15,467 nt of DNA from Bacteroidales bacterium (GTDB lineage Bacteria; Bacteroidota; Bacteroidia; Bacteroidales; ML635J-15). The translations under genes and the position numbers were made by a program. The notes beneath the pieces are model-generated. The model was given only the letters and a program-made list of their open reading frames with translations. It was not told where the DNA came from and did no database searches. The number at the start of each line of letters is the position of its first letter. Within the stretch, counting starts at the first letter, position 1. The stretch covers positions 1 through 15,467 of the forward strand of contig JAQVGK010000018.1 of assembly GCA_028696755.1 (NCBI GenBank), written 5' to 3'. Shown one piece after another: positions 5,556 to 12,491 of this stretch.

Positions 5556-7109
5556 ATGAAAAAGTTTTTATTGTACTCTTCCCTTATTGCGGTATTCTTG
5601 TTTGGAGTTAAAACAATACTTGCACAAAACTCTGTATCATTAATTGATGAAAATACTTACATTAAAGTTTGTTTTTGGGCTGAGCACACATATGTTTCCG
5701 ACTTAGGATTTTACTTAAAAGCCCCAGGGTGTGAACTTTTAGAACCTGGCAATGAGGGAGTTGTACAGTTATGTCCTGCAGCATCAGATTGGGGCCCTAG
5801 TGCACAATATGGAAGCTGGACAGGAATTCCTTGGTCAACTCTAGGCTGCTCAAGTGCTACCGATGAAAATTCAGCATGCAATGCTGGCAATAATGTAGGA
5901 AATGAATCTTCCGGCTTTTGCTTTTCTACCCATATTGTCCCTAACGGGCAAGAGATGGCTGCAGGAACGCCAGAATACACTCCCTGCATTTGTGATTTGC
6001 CCACGCCGTTAATTGGAACTTTTGCTTCTGTAGGACCGTGGGAGCCAATTTATGGATTTGACATAAATGAAGAAGGATTGAGATTGCAAATTTACGATTG
6101 TCAAGACGCTGATATCGGTAATTTACAAAGGGCAACAATACAATTTTCTAATTATTCTGAGTGTGATTCGACTGTTGTAATTTATGAACTGAACGATATT
6201 AGTATACCAATTAATGATGTCTCCTGCAATGCTAGCAATGCAAGTCAAAACATAATTCCATTCAGTAATAGCAATATTTACAGTTTTGAAGAGCAAGATC
6301 CAATAATTTGCGGAGTAAACATTGATGAAAATAATAATTCTGAAATATTCTGGAATAATTTTTCATCCGAAATTGTTGATTCTGTTGTGATATTTGATGC
6401 AAATCCTGAAAGTAGTGAGATGATAAGGATTGGGGCTGTGAAGTTTTCTGAGTTTAGTACATTTGTTGATACCTCATCTGTTCCTGATCAACGAGAAGTA
6501 TCTTATAAAATTGGATTTAAAAACATTTGTGGGAATATTAATTTAGTTAGTTCAATTCAAGAGAGCATATTTCTTAGTTCATCTTCTTCTCATAATCTAA
6601 TTACACTAGAATGGAACGAAAACGAAAGTTTTTCTGATGATAGTGTAACTATTTACCGAGGAAATACCCCAGACGAAATGCAATTCTTAGATAAAGTATT
6701 GTTTTCCGATTTGACATTTATTGACAGCTGCGTAACAGTAAACGATTCATTATTTTATAAATTAAGTTTCGAAACTCATTTGTGCAATCAAGATAAAGAA
6801 ATTTTTGCAATTAATTCAAATGTATCTGGAGTTTATATCGAAGATTTTACTTGGTTAAAACCTTCACAAAATGCAAATGAGATAATAATTGTACCGAACC
6901 CTGCAAACGATTACATTAACATAAATTTGAATGGGATAAATGCCAACAAGCTTGAAATTTATGATATTACTGGCAAATTGTTGATAGAACAAACACTTGT
7001 AACAGAAAATCCAACACTGAATATAGAGACTCTAGAATCTGGAGTTTATTTTATAATAGTTTGGGATGAATCAAAATTTATGGGGAAACTAAATTTCGTA
7101 AAAAGATAA
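5556..7109 (+). CDS. Secreted cysteine-rich protein with T9SS type A sorting domain
   Basis: The 517-residue precursor starts with a signal peptide (MKKFLLYSSLIAVFLFG), probably cut after ILA with Gln24 next. Residues about 30-200 form a Cys-rich head resembling the proprotein-convertase P-domain-like regions of Bacteroidota surface proteins: VSDLGFYLKAPGCELL (47-62), GNNVGNES (111-118), LPTPLIGTFASVGPWEPIYG (148-167) and LRLQIYDCQDADIGNLQRA (175-193). Two fibronectin-III-like beta domains seem to follow, at about 250-340 and 345-425. Residues 443-517 are the T9SS sorting domain: VPNPANDYININ (446-457), LEIYDITGKLL (466-476) and SGVYFIIV (495-502). The sorting tail predicts export through the outer membrane and attachment to, or release from, the cell surface. 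No catalytic motif was seen, so adhesion or binding is the guess. It is the first gene of a three-gene operon, with the next starting 9 bases after its stop. Confidence 0.85.
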   Translation: MKKFLLYSSLIAVFLFGVKTILAQNSVSLIDENTYIKVCFWAEHTYVSDLGFYLKAPGCELLEPGNEGVVQLCPAASDWGPSAQYGSWTGIPWSTLGCSSATDENSACNAGNNVGNESSGFCFSTHIVPNGQEMAAGTPEYTPCICDLPTPLIGTFASVGPWEPIYGFDINEEGLRLQIYDCQDADIGNLQRATIQFSNYSECDSTVVIYELNDISIPINDVSCNASNASQNIIPFSNSNIYSFEEQDPIICGVNIDENNNSEIFWNNFSSEIVDSVVIFDANPESSEMIRIGAVKFSEFSTFVDTSSVPDQREVSYKIGFKNICGNINLVSSIQESIFLSSSSSHNLITLEWNENESFSDDSVTIYRGNTPDEMQFLDKVLFSDLTFIDSCVTVNDSLFYKLSFETHLCNQDKEIFAINSNVSGVYIEDFTWLKPSQNANEIIIVPNPANDYININLNGINANKLEIYDITGKLLIEQTLVTENPTLNIETLESGVYFIIVWDESKFMGKLNFVKR

Positions 7110-7118
7110 ACGATAAGT

Positions 7119-8975
7119 ATGAAATCTGTAGTAATTACAGTGTTAGTATTTTTATCCGTATTTGTTTCTGCTCAGAATCAAAAGCTAACTGCCATCGTAA
7201 AAGATTCTAAAACTGGCGAAGCTTTACCATATTGCAACGTTTTAGTTGTTGGAACAAACAAAGGAACAATCACAAATGCTGATGGATTTTTTTCAATTTC
7301 TGTAAATTTGGAGAGTGACATGTTAGAGTTTTCCTATCTGGGTTACGAGAAATTAAATGTTCAGGCTTCCAGTATCGTTAAAACAAAAGTGGTTAAACTG
7401 ATTAAAAATTCCTACGAATTAGCAGAAGTCGAAATTCATGCTGATAATGATTACTTGTATGATATATTTGTAAAGTGCAGGAAAAATTTACAGTTAAATA
7501 ATTCTGAACATATATCAAAAGCATATTATGCAATTGAGACAAAAGCTACACCGATTGAGGTTTATTATCCAGACACAAATAATTATTCGAGACAAAACCC
7601 TTTTCCAGAATTAAATTCTAGCAGAACTAATGAACAGCAAGAAAAAACAGTAGAATTACTAGAATGTTTTTATAATGCATCAATTGTTGGTGATAGAGTA
7701 ATTGGGTTAAAATTTCGTAACGGCAAGTTGTTTTCATTGCCTGCCGAAAACTATTTTATCTCATCAGAATCATCAAAGGCAATGGGGTATTTTTGCTGCT
7801 TTGAAAAAAACGAAGTGTTTCCTTCTTGTCCTTTTCAGTATGGTAAGAATGCGATGAGAAAAATATTTAATCTGGAATTGTTAGCTTTCGATGGCAATAA
7901 CTATAACATCAAATTTTATCCACTTAATAATTCTAAGAAGTATTTTTCAGGAGACGTTTGGATTGAGAAAGAATCTATGAGGGTTCTTAAAATTAATTTA
8001 ATGATTGATAGTGCTGAGATTATTCCATTTGATCCAATAATTCGATTTGACACAATTCAGAATTTTAGAATGAATATCAGTAATTCTTTTAGTCCACAAA
8101 ATCGATATTTGCCAGATTATACTGTTTTTGATTACAGCTTTGATTACGTAAGTAGAAGGGATACAATGTCGTTACTTTCCGGTTATAAAAACACTTTATC
8201 AAAAATGACTTCCAACGGATTGATTTATTATTATGATTACGAAAACCCTTTTGTTTTACCTTATTTTGAGTATAATTTGGATTATGCAGATTATATTTTG
8301 ATGTGTTTATTGCCATACAATAAAGAGTTTTGGGAAACCAACAATGTCGTGGAACTTACAGACAATCAAAAGGACAAGTTTTTAATTGGAGGAGGTGTAA
8401 ATATTAATGATAACCAGTGCAGTGTTAAAGATGGGAAAATGTATCTGGAAAACTATAGCACAGGCAATAATGATTTGGGAATATTTTTAATGACTTTTTA
8501 TGTGTTTTGGAATGCAGAAAAAAGACTCTTGATCGACAAATTGATTGTGTCTGACAATCTCCCAGATTTATATCCTGATCAGATGTGTAATCTTGTTGTT
8601 CAGATTGTATTGGATATTACAGAAGTCGAAGACTCATTTATTTGCAAATCATGGAGCGTTTTCGATGTTACGCAATCAGTTTATCTTTATGATGATACCC
8701 CAGATGTTGAGTCATATTTCAATATTTACTTTGATATTTGCGAAATTGAACGACGCAAAATGCAGAAAAAACTAGAAGAAAAGAATTATACATTGGTAGA
8801 AATAGATGCAATATACAACTCAACAAAGGCAGAAATCGCTAAGATCTCGAAACAGTTTTACTTAGAAACGGAACGTGGGCATGATGAAAAAGGCATCAGG
8901 AAATGGAATAAGTATGTTGTGGAAAATTTGGGGATAGATAATTTGGGAATAGCGAGAAAAAACAGAACTGATTAA
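7119..8975 (+). CDS. Exported carboxypeptidase-regulatory-like domain protein, paralog A
   Basis: This 618-residue protein has a signal peptide cut after VSA (residue 18), leaving Gln19. Residues about 22-105 form a CarboxypepD_reg-like beta-sandwich: KDSKTGEALPYCNV (28-41), GTITNADGFFSISV (49-62), LEFSYLGYEK (69-78). The same domain often heads TonB-dependent receptors and DUF5686-type proteins, but here no TonB plug or full barrel follows and the length is too short for a receptor. The remaining 500 residues match no family I can name; FSGDVWIEKESMRVLKINL (about 277-295) looks like a strand pair found in lipoprotein-carrier-like folds. A conserved charged segment, FDICEIERRKMQ, lies near the C-terminus. 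Compared with paralog B (8994-10847) it carries an extra, polar stretch of about 30 residues near 148-177. The gene lies 9 bases after the T9SS cargo gene and 18 before B. Confidence 0.78.
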   Translation: MKSVVITVLVFLSVFVSAQNQKLTAIVKDSKTGEALPYCNVLVVGTNKGTITNADGFFSISVNLESDMLEFSYLGYEKLNVQASSIVKTKVVKLIKNSYELAEVEIHADNDYLYDIFVKCRKNLQLNNSEHISKAYYAIETKATPIEVYYPDTNNYSRQNPFPELNSSRTNEQQEKTVELLECFYNASIVGDRVIGLKFRNGKLFSLPAENYFISSESSKAMGYFCCFEKNEVFPSCPFQYGKNAMRKIFNLELLAFDGNNYNIKFYPLNNSKKYFSGDVWIEKESMRVLKINLMIDSAEIIPFDPIIRFDTIQNFRMNISNSFSPQNRYLPDYTVFDYSFDYVSRRDTMSLLSGYKNTLSKMTSNGLIYYYDYENPFVLPYFEYNLDYADYILMCLLPYNKEFWETNNVVELTDNQKDKFLIGGGVNINDNQCSVKDGKMYLENYSTGNNDLGIFLMTFYVFWNAEKRLLIDKLIVSDNLPDLYPDQMCNLVVQIVLDITEVEDSFICKSWSVFDVTQSVYLYDDTPDVESYFNIYFDICEIERRKMQKKLEEKNYTLVEIDAIYNSTKAEIAKISKQFYLETERGHDEKGIRKWNKYVVENLGIDNLGIARKNRTD

Positions 8976-8993
8976 CGAATAACACCAAGAGTT

Positions 8994-10847
8994 ATGAAAA
9001 CAAAAATTGCAATTTTATTTACACTGTTGTCATTTATTGCAAATGCTCAGCAGCTAAAAATTACAGCCGTAGTTAAAGATTCTAAAACCGGCGAGGCTTT
9101 ACCATATTGTAATGTCTCTGTATTTGGAACAAATCAAGGCACAATTACAAATGCTGACGGAGTATTTTCAATATCTGTAAATTCGGAGAGTGATGTTTTG
9201 GAGTTTTCGTTTATAGGATACCAAAAACGGAGGCTAACAGCTAAAAATATTATCAATAATCAGGTTATAATTCTTGAAAAGGAGAGTTTAAGCTTGCAGG
9301 AAATAACCATTACCGGAAACGATGATTTTTTGTACAGTATATTATCAAAATGCAGGAGAAATATTAATAGTAATGACAAAAAAACTGTTTCAAAAGCTTA
9401 TTTTGGATTAGAAACCAAAGTTTCAGGGCAGCCTGTTGAGTTTCTAGAATGCTACTTTAATGCAGAGCTTAAGGGGCAAAGAATAATTGATCTTATTCTT
9501 AAAAATGGTAGAATGGCTCATAATTCAATTGATGGAAATGTTGCTGTTAGCCTGGAAACCACAAAAGCAATTAGGTTACTTAATGTTATTGAGGATAATA
9601 CATTTTATCCGAAAATTCCACTTCAACTGGGAAAGAAGGAAATGATGAAAGAATTCAAATTGTATCTTATCCCATCCGAAAGCAGCATGTACCATATCGG
9701 ATTTTTCCCAAGGAATAAAGAAAAAGACCGATTCGAGGGTGAGTTTTGGATAGACCAAAGGACCATGCTTCTAAAACAAATTACTCTTAGAATCGAAAAT
9801 GCCGAAGTTTATCCTTTTACAACTAAAGCTGAAGATAAGATGGATAGTGTGAACCTGAGTTTTACAATCAAATACAACATTGTTAACGGCTCAATGTATC
9901 CCGAGCTTATTACTTTTAATTACTCATACCGCATTCAGCGAGGATCGGGTGGGATGGCATTATTGCAGGAACCATTGGAAGAATATCGTTCTTATAATGT
10001 TAATTCAGTTCTTTATTTCTACGATTTTAATAAATTGTTTATTCCGCCTTTTTTTAATTATGACACTGATATTTCCGATTATCAAAAGTTGGAGCTAATA
10101 CCATATAATCCTAAATTTTGGAAGTATAATAAAGCCTTACTTCTTTCTGACGAGCAAAAGAGAAATATCAATTTTATCACGGCAAATGATTATATGTTTG
10201 TCTCAAAAGAGGACGAATATGGAAAGAGCTTTATGCTGGAAGAGCGTGCCTTCTTGCGTCCTGATACTGTTGGTTATAGTAGTTATTATGCATTTTGGTT
10301 GCCTAGTAAGCGTATATTTATTAATAAAGCGATGCCCAATAATAAAACCGCAACACCACAACAGATTTTAAGTTTACCGGTATCATCTCTTATAAAACTA
10401 AAAACTCAGATACTGCTTGACATAGTCGAAGCTGAGGATTCTCTTTTTTGTACCTCGCATTCTGTTTTCGAGGAAGTAAACTCATGCTATATGATGCCAA
10501 TAGATTCATTGCATTCCCATATTTTTGTAAATATTTACTTCGATATTTGTGAAATTGAGAGACGCAAAATGCAGGCTCTACTTGATACAACAGAACTAAA
10601 TCTTGCCCAAATTGAGGAATTGTACGAGAAAACTAATTTTGATGTAAGTATGATTTCAAGCAAGTATATATTTGAAGTATCCTACGGAAAGGATACAGCT
10701 AAATTAGCCGAGTGGAATAAGTATGTTTTTGACAATCTTGGGATTGATAATGTTGCTATGTTCAGAGAATATTATGCAAAACGCAAGATACGAAACGATT
10801 CAATTATCAAAAGCGGTGGAACAATACCTCATAATTTGTTTGAGTAG
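8994..10847 (+). CDS. Exported carboxypeptidase-regulatory-like domain protein, paralog B
   Basis: This 617-residue tandem paralog of the preceding gene has the same plan: signal peptide cut after ANA (residue 18) with Gln19 next, beta-sandwich with KDSKTGEALPYCNV (28-41) and GTITNADGVFSISV (49-62), a long uncharacterised middle with FEGEFWIDQRTMLLKQITL, and the C-terminal signature FDICEIERRKMQ followed by WNKYVFDNLGIDN. The N-terminal domain and last hundred residues match paralog A best, while the middle has diverged. It is probably periplasmic or attached to the inner face of the outer membrane; no T9SS tail or lipobox is present. It ends the operon, 33 bases before the convergent stop of the methyltransferase gene. 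No clear terminator was found in that gap. Function is unknown. Confidence 0.78.
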   Translation: MKTKIAILFTLLSFIANAQQLKITAVVKDSKTGEALPYCNVSVFGTNQGTITNADGVFSISVNSESDVLEFSFIGYQKRRLTAKNIINNQVIILEKESLSLQEITITGNDDFLYSILSKCRRNINSNDKKTVSKAYFGLETKVSGQPVEFLECYFNAELKGQRIIDLILKNGRMAHNSIDGNVAVSLETTKAIRLLNVIEDNTFYPKIPLQLGKKEMMKEFKLYLIPSESSMYHIGFFPRNKEKDRFEGEFWIDQRTMLLKQITLRIENAEVYPFTTKAEDKMDSVNLSFTIKYNIVNGSMYPELITFNYSYRIQRGSGGMALLQEPLEEYRSYNVNSVLYFYDFNKLFIPPFFNYDTDISDYQKLELIPYNPKFWKYNKALLLSDEQKRNINFITANDYMFVSKEDEYGKSFMLEERAFLRPDTVGYSSYYAFWLPSKRIFINKAMPNNKTATPQQILSLPVSSLIKLKTQILLDIVEAEDSLFCTSHSVFEEVNSCYMMPIDSLHSHIFVNIYFDICEIERRKMQALLDTTELNLAQIEELYEKTNFDVSMISSKYIFEVSYGKDTAKLAEWNKYVFDNLGIDNVAMFREYYAKRKIRNDSIIKSGGTIPHNLFE

Positions 10848-10880
10848 GAAATCGGGATTAAATGTTGCACTCATCAATGC

Positions 10881-12491
10881 TTATTTTCGGCTCCTATTTA
10901 ATCTCCTCGCCGACAACTTTTTCCATATGCTATCCGCAAGTTTTATTTCTTGATCTGAAAAGCCATATCCTTCTTTTAGGATTTGCGTGTTTGAAATTTT
11001 CAGAATTTCATCAATTTGCTTTTTCTCTCTCATCATTTTGTCAATAGTTGCAAGCAAATTGGCATTTTCAATTTGGTAGGGGAGCAATATTTTTCCTGCT
11101 TCACTTGGCATTAATTCTAACACACCACCACCATAGCTTCTTCCTAAAATTTCAGAAAAAGCCAATGACAAGGAATTATAAAAACTGGCAATAAATGCGT
11201 TTTTATTAGTGTCTTTTTTTATAAACACACGGTGCATTGTGTCCGTAGTGTGTGCGTTTGCTTCGTTTAAGATTAAACGTGGATAGAGGTTGTTTCTACG
11301 GACAAACAAAGCGTCAGATAATTTAATTGATGGAATTACAAACCAATCGTCGCGAATGCCTGTTTTGTAACCTTTATTAATTTCTTGAGATTCGCCCATT
11401 TTAATATATGATTTAGCTCCTTTGTGTCCATTTAGAGTTTGTCTTGGCGGGAAAATCAACAAATGAGCTTTAGCTTTGGTTTGCCTATTTAAATTCCAGT
11501 CATTTTCGGTGAAAATAACACTGTTTACCTGAACACTTCTCCCAACCAATGGCTTTGCAAATTCATTTAGGTCATAAGCTTCTACAACAGGCAATGGTAC
11601 GGTAAAATAATCATTTGCTCCAGTTGTGATCCCTACTTCAACATTTGCAAATTTGCCAATTGTTGGAACTTTTCGTTTCGTGGCAATATTTTCAAGAAAA
11701 TCTATTTCCTCTTGTTCTAAAAAGTAGTAAGTCCATTTGTTTGACTTGAAATCTATCTTTTTTGGTGGACTTTTTAGAATGTTAACATCGAGTTTTTCGA
11801 GGTCTGATGCATCACGTAATTCAAGATGGTCAATTAAATGTGAATCACTTCCGTTTTTCTCACAGAGCAATAAAAGAACTTCTTGCTGTATGTCTGGAAA
11901 TATCAACTTTTCAAAAGAAATGATATTGATTTTATTGTAGAAATGAGCTAAAAACTCTCGGAGCTGTTGAGCATAAGAAACTTGCAACAATTCAGCAGGA
12001 ATCACAAAACCAATTTTTCCTCTTTCTTTCAACAACAAACTTGACCCAATCACAAAAGAAACCCAAGCGTTGGTAAGTTTTGAATATTTTAGTTTAGCAC
12101 GATTGAAGACTTTAATTGCTTCATTTTGTTGTTCTTCCTGAAAATACTGATACCGAATATAAGGAGGATTACCAACTACTAAATCAAATTTTCGTGTGGT
12201 TTCATTACTATATAAATGAAAATCTGAATTGATTACATCTTTGTTACTGATTTTGATTTTACTGGCTTTTTCTGCTTCAATACTATCAAATTCGATGGCT
12301 GTTACCGATTTGAATTTATGATTATTCTCTTTCAATTGTTCAAGAAAAACACCATCACCACAACTTGGCTCTAATATTTCATAATCAGAACTCCCATTTA
12401 TTCCCCATTTTAAAATAAATGCCGCAATTGGTTCAGGTGTGTAAAATCCACCTCTCAATTTTTTAGCTGTTGCGTTTTTAATTAGCTTCAT
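10881..12491 (-). CDS. Adenine-specific DNA methyltransferase (M.Eco57I / TaqI-like gamma class)
   Basis: This 536-residue N6-adenine methyltransferase should protect the restriction site recognised by its partner. Motifs run in gamma-class order: motif X GGFYTPEPIA at 14-23, S-adenosylmethionine-binding motif I ILEPSCGDGVFLEQL at 39-53, and catalytic motif IV NPPY at 108-111. The C-terminal half is a TaqI-like target recognition region, containing ARRNNLYPRL-type sequence (VRRNNLYPRLILNEANAH) and GRSYGGGVLELMPSEAGK at about 450-467. The ATG at 12491 lies inside the end of the upstream gene, which overlaps by 14 bases in another frame, so translation is probably coupled. Its size is close to the roughly 540-residue M.Eco57I, which works beside a nuclease-methyltransferase fusion of about 1000 residues, as here. 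Recognition sequence cannot be inferred. Confidence 0.9.
   Translation of the reverse strand: MKLIKNATAKKLRGGFYTPEPIAAFILKWGINGSSDYEILEPSCGDGVFLEQLKENNHKFKSVTAIEFDSIEAEKASKIKISNKDVINSDFHLYSNETTRKFDLVVGNPPYIRYQYFQEEQQNEAIKVFNRAKLKYSKLTNAWVSFVIGSSLLLKERGKIGFVIPAELLQVSYAQQLREFLAHFYNKINIISFEKLIFPDIQQEVLLLLCEKNGSDSHLIDHLELRDASDLEKLDVNILKSPPKKIDFKSNKWTYYFLEQEEIDFLENIATKRKVPTIGKFANVEVGITTGANDYFTVPLPVVEAYDLNEFAKPLVGRSVQVNSVIFTENDWNLNRQTKAKAHLLIFPPRQTLNGHKGAKSYIKMGESQEINKGYKTGIRDDWFVIPSIKLSDALFVRRNNLYPRLILNEANAHTTDTMHRVFIKKDTNKNAFIASFYNSLSLAFSEILGRSYGGGVLELMPSEAGKILLPYQIENANLLATIDKMMREKKQIDEILKISNTQILKEGYGFSDQEIKLADSIWKKLSARRLNRSRK

Noticed and set aside
5711..6004. Minus-strand ORF of 97 codons inside the T9SS cargo gene
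   Set aside because: It lies opposite a protein with a signal peptide and sorting tail, and its composition is that of a shadow frame with no motif.
7119..10847. Tandem SusC/TonB-dependent receptors
   Set aside because: The N-terminal sandwich is shared with such receptors, but no TonB box, plug domain or full-length barrel follows, and about 617 residues is too short. No SusD partner is present.
10848..10910. Terminator between the convergent operons
   Set aside because: GATTAAAT (10856-10863) and ATTTAATC (10896-10903) could pair, but the 32-base loop and lack of a following T-run make it unconvincing, and one arm lies inside a coding region.
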